Below, piece by piece: positions 21,836 through 33,407 of a stretch of 36,543 nt of DNA. A model generated the notes under the pieces. The model saw only the letters and a program-made list of their open reading frames with translations, had not been told where the DNA came from and searched no databases. Each line of letters begins with the position of its first letter. The first letter of the stretch is position 1. Both the position numbers and the translations under genes were made by a program. Source of the DNA: Byssochlamys sp. IMV 00236 (Eukaryota; Ascomycota; Eurotiomycetes; Eurotiales; Thermoascaceae); contig MSJH02000308.1 in the NCBI GenBank assembly GCA_001931875.2, forward strand, positions 1 to 36,543, read 5' to 3'.

Positions 21836-23701
21836 GTTGCAATGTTTAAAGAAAAAGAAAAGGGGTACAAAGCATAATTTGAGCCAAGCATACACGCACA
21901 ACTGCTTTACTAGCTTTTTCAATTCCCGATCAAATCTTTTGCTTGTCCTGCAGCCCAGGAAAAAAAAATCAAAAGGGGGCAGATTGATAAATCAACTTAT
22001 TGTTTTCTGCCACACGTTATTTAATTATGATGCATGAAAGGATTCATAAAATTAACCCCTGGTTTTACAGTTTTTTGGGGGTTGCATTTATCAATAGTAA
22101 AAAAGATAAACTGTTATTTGAAAGATGTCTAAATTACAGTTTAAGAAAAAAAAAAAATTAAAGGTGCATGATGGTTCATTCTGACTTGACAGGTTCCAAA
22201 AGACAAAAAAAAGAGAGAGACTAACCCCCTGCCCCTCTCTCTCTTTCTCCCCCCCCACAGATTATGTATCATTTATTTCCCCCCTTGCTTAAATAATACT
22301 GCAAAGAGAGTGAGAGAGACATAATTGAGACTTGAATCAGGGGTCGCATTTAAATAATGATTACTTTCCGATGATAAAGTCCTTGTTACAACGGCTCGAC
22401 AAAGCTTTTGAGAAAAGGATGTTTTATGCAAATCCTTAAAATACGATCATGCATTTGACTTTCTGAGTTTCACTTGTGTGACAGGAACTTTGTTAAAGGG
22501 CTGAAAAGAAAAAACAAGTAAAACGAAAAGATTCAAGGGAACGAATTGTTCATGTTGGAAAGTTTATAAATCAAGGTTATTCTTTCTTTTTATTTCCATT
22601 CCCAGCGGTACGTTCTCCCAACTTTTTTTTGAGTTTACTATCCTTAACCCCTTTTGGCGGCTATTGACAGGTAACTTTTTAAGGTCTAGACTAATTTTTG
22701 AATTTCAGTTTGAATTTTTTCTTTCCTTCCATGATGATATTGTTGTAATAATAAAAGGGAAAGCTCATTGTTTGTGTATCCTAGTTACACATAGCTTGGT
22801 CTAAACGTGATTTGTTGATTAAATTCAGTTACATGGCAACCGTTGTCCAAAGTAAATAAACAATGTTTTATTGTTCAAACCAAAAAGGGACAATTGAATG
22901 GCATTGTTTCAACACAGACAGCTTGTGCATAAAGTTTATTTTTTTTCTCATTGTTTACACACTGTCATGTTATGTGTTGTAGAATGACAGAATCGATGAC
23001 AGCATTTGAGATTCATTGGGTGGTATACTATCAGAAAATCGCAACACATGGTTTGATGGAATCTAACTGGGCAGTCGGAAGATTCGTTACTTTAACATTT
23101 TTACCTTTTGATTTTTTTTTTATCCAGGTTCAAGGAACAGAAAAAACAATTTGTAACCAAAGCTACAGAGAGTAACCATGGTACAAAGTAGAAAACAGTA
23201 AAGGATGAATGATAACCTCGTAAACTTGGTACAATCAATCAACCGACAAGGGTTACAAAAACATGTAGTGGGCTGTAACGTCAATAGCTGCCAAAATAAC
23301 TCAGATCAACTAAACAAATGTCTAAATATGATATCATTATTCCCTATTGTAATAATAATATCCTTTTCCATTTTATTCTCTTTATTTACTTTAGAGAAAA
23401 AGAAATAAAGGGACAATATGAATCAAAGTGAGAGCAGAAAGAGGGGCACTCAATTCATCTTTTTCATTTTTATCACCTGCTTCATTCACTAAAATAACAG
23501 GGAAAGATGGAACATGTCCAATTTCTTTTGCTCAAAAATTTTGCTACCTTTTTTTTTTTTTTCTCGCCCTGGGCCACACGGTCCTGCATTTTAAGTTAGG
23601 TTTCACTCAAGCAATATATAAATCGATCAACCCATACTTTAGCAATTTCTTTTTCTTTCTTTCTTTTTCTTTACCCTTTTTTTTATTTATTTAATTTAAC
23701 C
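21836..23701. promoter_or_regulatory. Long upstream region of the zinc-finger gene, rich in AGGGG/CCCCT
   Basis: This 1.87-kb gap between divergent genes has no credible ORF. I count at least eight AGGGG/CCCCT pentamers: 21861, 21974, 22056, 22226, 22232, 22339, 22648 and 23442. There are also CT-rich tracts (22235-22260, 23640-23690) and a TATA-like TATATAAA at 23615-23622. AGGGG is the stress-response-element core bound by Msn2- and Usv1-like fingers. Function here is inferred. Confidence 0.45.
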
Positions 23702-24768
23702 ATGCCACCTAAGAGAAGAAATTCCGGACAAAGATCTGCCCCTAAACAATTTCGCTGTACTGGCTATGGAGATTGTAACATGGTCTTTACAAGAAGTGAG
23801 CATTTAGCAAGGCATGAAAGGAAGCATACAGGAGAGGTAACTTTTTATTTATTTTTTCTCTAAAGTAAATATTAATTGTTATTTAGAAACCTTACAAGTG
23901 CATTGTCGAAGGTTGTGAACGTATGTTTAGTCGATTCGATAACATGATGCAGCATACACAGACCCATGATAAAGAAAGAAAAAAGACGGCACCCACGGAA
24001 GCAGTAAAGGATCATTCCAAGAACAAGAAAGCCCGTGCATCAATGACGGACGATCCAGTTACCGAATCTCCGATTCAAATGCAAGAGGAGAGACATCCTT
24101 GGGTTCAACAACGATCTGACCTATATGCGTCACCCTTTGAATATTCTTCAATGGTGAACAATCGTACGCTGCCTTTACCTCACCGTAGAGCATCCATATC
24201 AACTCCGGTTCGCTCATTGGGCTACCGCTCTCCTTATCCTTACTCATTACCTCCTTCCCCTGTCAAGACTCAATTCCATCATCATCCTTCGCATCTGCCA
24301 AATTATGATCATTATTACTACCAAAAGCCGTACAACGTACCCAGAAACCGCTCATCATGGCCCATCAAGGAAGAATACAATGAGTTTGACCAAACCCGTC
24401 GGTCATCCATCTCTACTGTCTCGACTGATTCCGGACACTCGCATTCTCCTCCAAGCTTTCATCATCATGATTTTCATGTCAAACGTCGTATATCGATTGA
24501 CGCTTTACAAACTCCTATAGAAAAATTAAGAACGATTCAATTAGACGAAAAACCCCTTGAGAAAGATGCGATAGATATTACACAGGATGAATATGAAGCG
24601 CTAGAAGCATTCAGTCAATTCCATACATCACCTGTTGTCGGTACCTTGCCCATCACTTCCTCTCCTCTTCATAGCCCAAATCTGTCTTCTCAAGTATGCG
24701 CTATCAGACAACGTGTTCCAACATTAAGAGAATCATTCTCAAGACCTGCATCTCATCATTATGGTTAA
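23702..24768 (+). CDS. C2H2 zinc-finger transcription factor (Msn2/Usv1/Rgm1-like fingers)
   Basis: Two exons (23702-23836, 23887-24768; intron 50 nt) give 338 residues. Two C2H2 fingers lie at about residues 17-70: [20 protein letters not shown] with RHERKH, a TGEKPYKC linker, then a second finger with [15 protein letters not shown]. The intron splits the linker. Contact residues (RSEHLAR; RFDNMMQ) predict a site like AGGGG, by the standard C2H2 code. The rest is Ser/Pro/His-rich and low-complexity, with a basic patch after the fingers (KERKKT, KNKKARA) that could be a nuclear signal and several SP/TP sites. Its target genes are unknown. Polyadenylation-like AATAAAAT is near 24855. Confidence 0.9.
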
Positions 24769-24914
24769 CTAGGAAAAAAAAAAAACATTTTTTTTTTGTA
24801 TCATACATTTATATTTTTTTGTATTTAAAGCTTCTACTCTGCAAAACTAGTAAATAAAATCTCCATTTCTGTATTATAAAAAAGTCACTCTTTTTTTTAA
24901 TAATTTTTTTAATA

Positions 24915-25220
24915 ATGGAAGATACCAATATCAAGCTTACGTTAGATCTCGGTCAAAGAGCATTACAACAATTCAGCAAATTTCCACATCAGCTTTCTAT
25001 TACAATAGATCTAAGTCCAAATACCGTTACTGCCATAAAGTATGTGATAGGCTCACTTATCATTTACAAGTCAATTGACGTAAGTATTTATCCTCCCCCT
25101 TCAAAAAAGGGCAACTATGTGATATTGACGTCAACCTTACTCGATAGTCCCTTACGCAAATCCTTATTGCCTGCAACCAAGACAACAGAAAAAAAGAAAA
25201 AGAAAATTAAATCCCGATAA
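24915..25220 (+). CDS. Small unknown protein
   Basis: A 101-codon ORF lies between the zinc-finger and Mpv17 genes with its own T-rich leader. It begins MEDTNIKLTLDLGQRALQQF, has a mildly hydrophobic stretch (AIKYVIGSLIIYKSIDV) and ends in a Lys-rich tail. A good donor (GTAAGT) follows the GAC codon at 25078-25080. A 68-nt intron to the AG at 25148 would give a different tail, so the 3' end is uncertain. I recognise no family. Confidence 0.5.
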   Translation: MEDTNIKLTLDLGQRALQQFSKFPHQLSITIDLSPNTVTAIKYVIGSLIIYKSIDVSIYPPPSKKGNYVILTSTLLDSPLRKSLLPATKTTEKKKKKIKSR

Positions 25221-25274
25221 AAGTGATGGAATATACGCCTTTCTCTTTTTCTTTTCTTTCTTTCTTTCTTTATA

Positions 25275-25967
25275 ATGAATCGTCTTCGAGCACTAAACGC
25301 CTTTTACACTCGATCCTACAACAAACGACCCATTTTGACATTATGTGTGACAAATGGTATTCTTGGTGTACTCAGTGACACACTTGCTCAAAGCATATCC
25401 TATTACGAAGCAAGCAAGATCGAACCTTATATCGTACCCGAAAAATTGAGAGAGCATGAAGATCTTTGGCCACCCAGTCCACGATGGGATCTGACTCGAA
25501 CCTTTCGATTTGCAGCTTACAATTTTTGTGTTGCGCCTTTGGGTGGAACATGGTACATGTTTCTCGATCGGTTCTTTCCAGTGCCCAAAAATGCTGCTCC
25601 ACGAACGGCCAACATGATGGCTATCAAACGTATGGCAACTGATCAATTGTTATTTGCCCCCCTAGGTCTCGTTCTCTTCTTTACGGTGATGGGGTTGGCA
25701 GAGACAGGCAAGTGGGAAGGTGTGAAAGAGAAATTTAGAGACGCGTATACACCGGCATTGATCACCAATTATGAGGTATGGCCAGCAGTTCAGTTTATCA
25801 ATTTCAAATGGATGCCTCTACAATATCGATTGCCATTTGTTAGCAGTTTGGGCATTCTCTGGAACGCTTATCTCAGTTGGCTCAATAATGCGTCCAAGCA
25901 AGAAGAATATGTATTGTCAAAACTTGATAAGAAAGATCCAAACTTGGAAGTAATTCAATCAGCCTAA
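25275..25967 (+). CDS. SYM1: Mpv17/PMP22/Sym1-family inner-membrane protein
   Basis: A single exon encodes 230 residues. The Mpv17 pattern is clear: an N-terminal NAFYTRSYNKRPILTLCVTN, then SDTLAQSISYYE, FRFAAYNFCVAPLGGTWYMF and the family signature NYEVWPAVQFINFKWMPLQY with a conserved WNAYLSWLN near the C-terminus. Four hydrophobic segments are expected for this family. Yeast Sym1 and vertebrate Mpv17 sit in the mitochondrial inner membrane and affect mtDNA maintenance and stress tolerance; the substrate is unsettled. Close paralogues occur in peroxisomes (Pxmp2), so SYM1 is a family-level label. The upstream CT-rich tract (25240-25273) is the likely leader. Confidence 0.88.
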   Translation: MNRLRALNAFYTRSYNKRPILTLCVTNGILGVLSDTLAQSISYYEASKIEPYIVPEKLREHEDLWPPSPRWDLTRTFRFAAYNFCVAPLGGTWYMFLDRFFPVPKNAAPRTANMMAIKRMATDQLLFAPLGLVLFFTVMGLAETGKWEGVKEKFRDAYTPALITNYEVWPAVQFINFKWMPLQYRLPFVSSLGILWNAYLSWLNNASKQEEYVLSKLDKKDPNLEVIQSA

Positions 25968-26109
25968 ATTATATATGTGTATATTTTTAAATACCCCCCC
26001 TTCTTTCATAATGAATTATATGTGTATTTCGTAAATAAATATTGAATGGTATATATATATTCTATATGGTTTTTATTGATTCTTTACAACTATATTACAC
26101 AATTTTTCT

Positions 26110-29100
26110 TTAATGTTTAGCACCACTACGTTGCAGTAAGGTCGCCTGAATGTTTAACTCGGGTAATGCACGATGACCAGATGTAGGCTGTGGCATGAAC
26201 CCGACTTTGACCAAGTAAGCATAATAAAGACCCAAAAGATCATCTCCCATCAAGGGAAGTTGAACGCCATCCAGTGCCAACACAGTCTGTGTGTTTCGAT
26301 CGTCTAATGGAGCGCTCTTGGTAGAGGTAGGTAAATCATCCAAGACAAAATGCAAGAGAGGGAACAAGGAATGGTCCTGAGCCTTGAGTGTGTATTCCAT
26401 CAACTTGTTTCTCCAATCGATATATTCAGTTTGTTGCACCTTGTATCCATAGGTCAGTAAGGACTGGAACATCTTGTTGTACGTAAAGCCAGCAGGATGG
26501 GTCACTTGAAGAACACCGCGCTGAGTTGACTGTTGATCGTGACGAGCAGCACCTGCGACAACAGAAGCAACGTAATCGACAGAGCAGCAGTTGACATCAT
26601 TAGCGATCGCAGGGACATAGCCAAGTTCGACACATCCCTTGAGTAGACGCCAGATGAAATCATCCGTGTTTGTCACGCCCGTACGAGAATCACCAAGGAT
26701 GTAACCAGGACGAATGATGGTTGCGGGCATACCTCGCTTTCTGGCTTCCATGATCAGTTTCTCAGCAACCCACTTGCTTTGTCCATATCCGTTTTCTAAA
26801 CCTGTGCGTGCACCTTCCAGTGCGTCGCTTTCCAACACATAGTTACCCTGATTGATGTAGTAAGATGTGTCCAAGACAGAAGTAGAAGAGACAAAGTGGA
26901 AGGACTTGGGCTTGTGTTCAGTAGCTAAGCGCATGGCCCAGAGAGTACCAAGGACGTTGGGAGCACGGAGCTGTTGGTATGGATAGACCCAGTGAACGAG
27001 AGCACCGTTATGGATGACAGCATCGGCTTCTTTTGTCACACGGTTCCAATCAGCCTCAGAAAGACCCAGACGATCGCTCGCGAGGTCACCACAGATCGCC
27101 TCAACACGGCCTTGCCAGCTGTCCTCCCAGACCAAATGATCAACAGCAGCCTTCTTGACTCGATCAAATGCGTTTTGATTATCCTTGGCACGAACAATAC
27201 AGAACACCTTGTGAGTATTATCGTATTCCAAGATTTTTTCGAGAATAAAGGCGCCCAAGAAACCAGTGGCACCAGTTAGGACGTATGTACGTGGGTGATC
27301 AGCAACAGGGAGGGTTTCGTAACTTGATTGAAGGAACTCTTGTGCAAGGGTGGGCACATCAGACGCATAATCGACTACTTCCTTCTTTTGTTCTTCTTGT
27401 TGAGTCAAGCCATCACTTTCTAATAACAAGTCACCGCTTTGAAGCTTAGTCACTTCTCGAGCAAGGCCAGCAATGGTAGGTTCAGCAAACACAAGACCCA
27501 AGGGAGCTTCGACCTGGAACTTTTGACGGATCTCAAATATGAGACGTGTGGCAATCAACGAGTGTCCACCGATATCGAAAAAGTTATCCGTCAGACCGAT
27601 CACTGGATCAGCAGCAGGAAGTAGGTCTTTCCAGATATCGTGAATGATGCGTTCATTAGGTGTCATTTCAGGGAGCTCTGAAGCAGCGACTGGTTTAGTC
27701 TTGTTGAATTGTGCTGTATCGGGAAAAGGCAAGGCGTTCTTGTCGACCTTACCATTAGGCGTCAAGGGCATACGAATGAGTGGCACAAAGACAGAAGGAA
27801 CAGCGTAGCTAGGGAGCTTTTGCTTGAGGTAATCACGGATGTTCTTGATGAGGCGACGGAAGGTACGGCTCGAGAAGATATCCTTTTCGTCTTGTTCGTC
27901 ATCTTCAGTAGCGCTTGCAAAATCGGTGTTTGCAGTGGGGTTAGGCACAAAGTAAGCCACGAGCGTCTGTTCTTCATTCTTGTCACGACGCACCAATGTG
28001 ACGTTTTCACGAACAAAAGGGTGTTGAGAGAGGTGTGTATCGATCTCGCCCAGTTCTATACGGAAGCCACGGATCTTGACTTGATCATCAGCACGGCCGG
28101 TACATTCGACATTACCATCAGGACGGTATCGGCCCAGATCACCCGAACGGTACATACGGTCACGCTTTCCCTGATAGAATTGCTTCCATTTGTCATCCTT
28201 GACTGTCGATTCGTCCTTACCATCGTCCACACAGGCGTTTGGAACGAACCAGTTGGGAATGAACTTTTCAGCAGTAGCTTCAGGTAATCGAAGGTATCCT
28301 TCGGCCAATCCAGGTGCACGTACATAGATTTCACCAATCTCACCAACACCACACATCTTGGTGCGATCGTGGCGGTTGACGACCAAGAGTTGAACATTGA
28401 CCATACCCTTGCCGGCAGCGATAACTTCCTTTTGAGAGCTCAAGAAGGCAGGATGACTGGATCGAGGAGGAACGACAAAGTGTGAGACAGAACGTTGGGT
28501 TTCGGTCGTACCATACATGTTGATCACAGACACGTTAGGTGCGTACTTTTGAATACGAGCCGCGTCACGCTTGGTGAGGATGTCACCCACAAAGAAGGCA
28601 TTGATCAATGAAGGGATCTCGACTTGAGCATGTGAAGAGAGGAGTTGACCCATGGCAGGTGTCAGGTGGGTCACTGTAACCTGTGCACGGTTCATCCATT
28701 CAGCTAAGCGACCAGGGATACCAATATCTTCGGATGTGGGAATATGCAACTCGGCACCCAAAAAGAGAGGCGTAAAGATATCACGTTGGATAGGATCATG
28801 AGCAATACCAGAGAGCATCGTGAATTTGTCCTGGCTCGATAAACCAAACGTCTCGGCCATCCAGGGGTAAAAGTGAGTTAGAGAAAAGTGGCGACCACGA
28901 ACGCCCTTGGGGATACCTGTACTGCCACTTGTGAAACTGAGAGTACCAATGCTGTCGGGGCCAATCACTACGTTGGGATACTCGTCCGAAAGAGATCGCA
29001 CGGTGTCAAAAATATCAGCTCCGTCTCTTGTCACACCGCCGGAGAGTTGACCGTCGCTTCCGATCTTTAATGAAGAAATCTCGCAGATAATGTCTTGCTC

Positions 29101-30371
29101 GCGCTTGATGTAGTCTCGTACTGATTCGGCTATTTGTCCGGCTTCTTGAAGAACAATCAAACCACGAGGCTTGGCTACGGAAAGATAGATTTCTTGACGT
29201 GCGGGTGGATATGCAGGGTCTAATAAACGTGAGTCAAATATGGATATCAACTTTTTGCCTTGATCTTACCAATCACACTAAAAGTAGCTCCTGCCTTGAG
29301 AACACCCATGATAGCCACGACAAGATCCACACCTCTGTATGCATAAATGATCACGACATCTTCTCTCTGAATATTGTTTGCCAGCAAATAATGAGCGACA
29401 AGGTTGGATGCTTGATTGATTTGGTCATAAGTGTATGTGACAGTGGTGTTATCATCTCTAGATTCGACAATACATGTTCTCGTAGGATGTGCCTTGGCAT
29501 TTTCATTAAAGATATCAGGAATGGCTCCTCTCCAGAGAGACCAGTGCAGGTCAGCGGTAGGGTCAGGTAAGGGTGAGTTGGGTAGACCAGAGTCAGAGAG
29601 AGGGATTTGACCGACGGCGAGTTCTGTGGATTTGACACCTGTATCAATGATGGTCGTCAATTGGGAAAAGAGGTATTCGATACGCTTGGGTGAGAAGAGG
29701 ATTTGATTATATACAACACGAATAGACACAGGACGAAGGAAGGAGGTTCTTAAGGAAGAGGATGCTGTAGGTGACGAGATAAAGATGGTCAAGTCGGAGC
29801 TTGCAGATGTTGTCGCAAGGTGGTGTTGAGAAGGTGAATCGAGTTCATTATAAAATCGCACACGACAAAGAGGACGTCTGCTGTCGGGATCTGTGCCTTC
29901 GTAAACAGCTTCACATAATTGATCAAAGGGAACCTCTTGAGTTAATGCCTCTTGTTCTACCTATGAACTATATGCATCAGCCTCGCGCACAATTCATACA
30001 CAGTTTCACAATATTACCTTTGTCACCATATCAATGATACCACGGAATGTATTTGAAGGATCTACATGTAAACGTAACAGTAGAGGATTACCAGTAGGAG
30101 AGGATGTACCAATAGCGAATTCTTCATCACCAGTATAGCGTTGAAGTAGAACAGAAAAGGCAGCAAGTATGACTGAGAATGGAGTTGGACGAACATCATA
30201 CATGGATGCTTGAACGAGGCTCAAGAGCGTTTGCTCTGGGAGATCAAAAGATAAAACTTCTTCGACTGTACGTGGAGGTAATGGTCTTGGATAGTCAGTT
30301 GGTAATAGTAAGTCCGTCAAGTTTTGAAGACGAGACTTCCAAATTGAAATAGTATCTACAGTGTTTACCAT
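26110..30371 (-). CDS. LYS2: L-2-aminoadipate reductase (lysine synthesis)
   Basis: Three exons (30371-30018, 29960-29270, 29219-26110; introns 57 and 50 nt) give 1384 residues, close to yeast Lys2 (1392). An N-terminal condensation-like part precedes an adenylation domain whose core is LSFTSGSTGIPKGVRGRH (about residue 440). Next is a carrier domain with the phosphopantetheine serine in NFFDIGGHSLIATRL (Ser902). The C-terminal NADPH thioester reductase has VLTGATGFLGAFILEKIL (about 993) and YGQSKWVAEKLI (about 1158). The enzyme activates alpha-aminoadipate with ATP, loads it on the carrier arm and reduces it to the semialdehyde. The carrier must be primed by Lys5. A TATA-like site lies 64-71 bp upstream. 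Confidence 0.97.
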
Positions 30372-30434
30372 TATAAGAATAAATAAAAGAAAAAGAAAAA
30401 TAAAGAAGAGACAATGAAGAGAGATGCTTGAGCC

Positions 30435-30442
30435 GGTTTATA
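30435..30442 (-). promoter_or_regulatory. TATA-like box of LYS2
   Basis: On the minus strand it reads TATAAACC, 64-71 bp before the LYS2 ATG. The whole gap to the upstream gene's stop is 190 bp, so the promoter is compact. Confidence 0.4.
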
Positions 30443-30561
30443 ATATTTATTATGGAAAGATTAAACTACTATATATGGAGTGAAGATAGAGATGAAAAAA
30501 AAAATGAGATCAACAGTCATGCTGTCTTACCATTACGGAATTTAAAATTGATAATCTTTTA

Positions 30562-31341
30562 TCAATCAAGGGCTTGCTTGGGTGGAGCTTCATTTGAGCG
30601 TTCTTCTAAATCGATTTGTTCGGTTGGTACTTTTGTATAATTGGATTTATGAATCATGGCCTTATAGAAACGAGTGACAATAAAGGCAAAGTAGAGCTTT
30701 GAAGAATAAGTCATAATGAACCATTTTATATAATATACTTACATGAATCAAATTCAATGCAACCAACACAGCTATACCAACATGCTTTTCCATATCAAAT
30801 ACTCTATCATGTTCTTCCTTCTTGGCTGGATCATTCTCTAATTCAGGTAAACTGTGATCTGTATAGATGTACCAAATGATACCAGTATGAATGGTCCATA
30901 TAATGCTGATAAACGAATCTAACCAAAAGAACATGGTATACCATCGAAATGTTCGAACATTTTCCTGCCTGGATGTATCAGTTTCCTTATATTCTCATTC
31001 TCATTGTCATATAAATAGCATACGCTGTGTAATCCATATAAGCCTTGTACAAAGACAACAATGGCTAGTAGAGAATAAACATAGCCTGCAGTCGCTGTGT
31101 TGTCTGTAAAATCAAATGATAAAATTCCATAGAAACCAGATAATTTATTCAACTATACAAAGAAAAGGTTACTAAACGCAGTCCAAATAAACAATGTAAC
31201 TTACAATTCCAAACAATGTAATTAGGACAACACCTATATTCTTAGACTGAGTATACATGCCTATATATGAGTCATTTCACTGCATTTACCTGTTTTAATC
31301 GGAACAAAACCACAGCAATACTTTCCTTTTGTAAATGGCAT
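30562..31341 (-). CDS. Four-transmembrane protein, unknown (MARVEL/tetraspan-like)
   Basis: Hand-built from five exons (31341-31290, 31260-31205, 31152-31024, 30985-30743, 30696-30562), all in phase, giving 204 residues. It starts MPFTKGKYCCGFVPIKTG, a Cys-rich pattern followed by the first hydrophobic segment (NIGVVLITLFGI). Further segments are AGYVYSLLAIVVFVQGLYG, MFFWLDSFISIIWTIHTGII and VGIAVLVALNLIHLYFAFIV. The tail is hydrophilic and probably cytosolic. The model needs two very short introns, 29 nt (31261-31289) and 38 nt (30986-31023), plus 52 and 46 nt. The reading frame is broken without them and flows smoothly with them. The family is similar in shape to MARVEL-domain and other fungal tetraspan proteins; no function can be assigned. 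Confidence 0.75.
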
Positions 31342-31723
31342 TATATTTAAACAAAGAGACAGAGAGATGACAAGACTTTTTTTAATAAAAAATTATATAA
31401 AACGGAATAACGTTGTGCCGTTTAATAGCCTCTTCAGCCGAGATTTAATCAAACGTGATTGGACGGCAAAATAAGGGCATTACTGCTTCCCTAAGGAACT
31501 GGATGATCTAGCACGGATTTGGATCAAATCACGAGAATAACAAACATGCCAAGTGTATGTACCAGACTATAAACGAGTGTTTGGATGTGAGTGCGCCGTC
31601 GTATGTATCCAAGAACTGTGTTTAAAAATATCAAAGGTACCAAAAAGAAGGTGGCGTTTTTTTTTTGTATTTATTTTTCTTTTTCTTTGTTTGCTATTCC
31701 TGCAGAGCTTTTCATGTGATAAC
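31342..31723. promoter_or_regulatory. Divergent promoter region, four-TM protein / Dbf4-like
   Basis: The 382 bp between start codons hold A/T-rich tracts, including TATATAAAA at 31394, and a T-rich leader before the Dbf4-like gene. I see no ACGCGT cell-cycle box. An ORF running into the Dbf4 start from 31553 is likely chance. Confidence 0.35.
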
Positions 31724-33158
31724 ATGTCTTCAACCAAGGTGGTGTTGAGTAAAAAGAGCATCTCTTCAACGTCTTCGCGTGATAATGAAGCTGATTTAAA
31801 AAGACAACTGTTGGAAAATCAAAAAGATCGAATGCAGCATGTTCATCATAAACCGAAACTAAACCGTGTAAGAGAAACACAACTTCAGCCTGACAAAATA
31901 ATGGAATGTAAACAAGAATTGCAATCCTACAGGATATTTTTGTATAAACTTGATTTTGCTTCTGAATCAGCCCTAAGTCGTCAAATCAAAAAGCTTGGAG
32001 CTGTAAGTGTATATGCATTTTAGTATCAATGATAATAACCCACTCTTTATTAGGTAAGAGCACCATTTTTCTCTGCTTCTCAAGACGATTGTACACATAT
32101 TATTACAACAAAAGAACTTTTACATGTTTATGACACTTTTAGCGATACCCAAAAGTAAGAAAAAAGTATCTTATGGACCAGTTTTTTTTTAAACAGATAT
32201 ATTTTTTGAATGTAGATCACCTTTAAAAGATACCCAAGGATCTCTTGAGGTAAATACTATATTCCTTTTAAAAATTAGGTGCTTGATCTGACCTTTTATT
32301 TTAGACCTCTGTAGATGAAGTCATCAAAAACGCGTACAACTGGAAGAAAACGATCTGGAGTGCGGAATGTAAGCATATAGTGTACAGCAAAATGAATTGT
32401 TCTAACTAGTTATTTTAGATGCAAAGGAGCTTTTCATGCACCTCATTGAATATAGTCCTCCAAAGACACGTGAAGCACAGACATATAAGCGATCACGTCC
32501 TGCTTATTACGAGTTTTCCGGTTACTTTCTTATGATTGAAGATGCTACAAATACTCACTCTCCAATTGATGTAAAGGAATACTCTGAAGACTGTTTTTGT
32601 CCAGATGAAAGAACAGATCTTCCATGGCCAACTTTGGAACCAAAGGCAGGAGAACGAAAAAAACGCCTATTGCCCAGCGAGATTTTAAAAGAGATTGAAA
32701 ATATAGACGCAGATCAACTATTTGCAAAAAAACCAGCTAATGACGATCAGAATGAGATGAGTTTGCAAAAAGAGGATAATACGGATACTATACAGGAAAG
32801 TGACACATGTAGAAAGACAAAGAAAAGAAAAGAAAGGTGCGATAAAGAGACAGCAAAAGAAGGAAAACAGAAAGAACCAAAGGGACGAAACAAGTATTGC
32901 GAAACATGTGGAAAACATTATACAGACTTACAAACCGTACGTGTGTTTTTGTTTTTGTTGTTGATTTAACTCACCCTTTATGTTTAATAGCATATCAAAT
33001 TACCTGAGCATATCGATGCTCATAAGAACAGTGACTTTTCAGGGCTGGACTCCTGCTTATCCTCTTTAAAAAGAAAATACGCCTATCCTTTACCAAGCTA
33101 TATGAAAACAAGCGTGAACCCTATTGTTGATGGTCCTGACGTGCTGTTTGACATTTAG
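31724..33158 (+). CDS. DBF4: Dbf4-like regulatory subunit of the Cdc7 kinase
   Basis: Six exons (31724-32002, 32054-32154, 32216-32249, 32305-32368, 32419-32936, 32991-33158) give 387 residues; introns are 50-61 nt. The three Dbf4 motifs appear in order. Motif N is a BRCT-like stretch (SYRIFLYKLDFASESALSRQ, then KKLGAVRAPFFS and THIITTKE). Motif M is RPAYYEFSGYFLMIED. Motif C is the zinc finger YCETCGKHYTDLQTHIKLPE, followed by a second His (HIDAHKN). Dbf4 activates Cdc7 to phosphorylate MCM and start DNA replication. The protein is shorter than yeast Dbf4 (about 700) but keeps all motifs. An acidic then Lys-rich linker precedes the finger. The family call is firm; the gene symbol is by homology. 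Confidence 0.9.
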
Positions 33159-33407
33159 CCTTGATGTACATAAACCATTGTATTAACATTGTAAAATAAA
33201 ACCAGCATCTGTTTATGCATATACACACATATTCAATCACTTCAATGCGCGCAAAGGATCCTCTCTCCCTTTATAAAATAATTTGAGGATGAAGTAAATA
33301 GACGCAGTTTTACTCTCCGCGTTCCTTTTTTCACGTATACCCCTTAATTTAAGGTATATCAGTCTATTTTACATTTTGTTACGCAAAACACTTGGAGGAC
33401 AAAAACC

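Noticed and set aside
23127..23142. T-loop-like GGTTCAAGG
   Set aside because: No acceptor or anticodon stems around it; not a tRNA.
22951..23694. Three plus-strand ORFs before the zinc-finger gene
   Set aside because: T/F-rich translation of the long upstream region; none has a domain or consistent splice joints.
26974..28287. Plus-strand ORFs of 101 and 192 codons inside LYS2
   Set aside because: Antisense shadows of a strongly conserved enzyme.
31553..31723. N-terminal extension of the Dbf4-like ORF
   Set aside because: Phe/Leu-rich translation of a T-rich leader; the Met at 31724 starts a hydrophilic protein.
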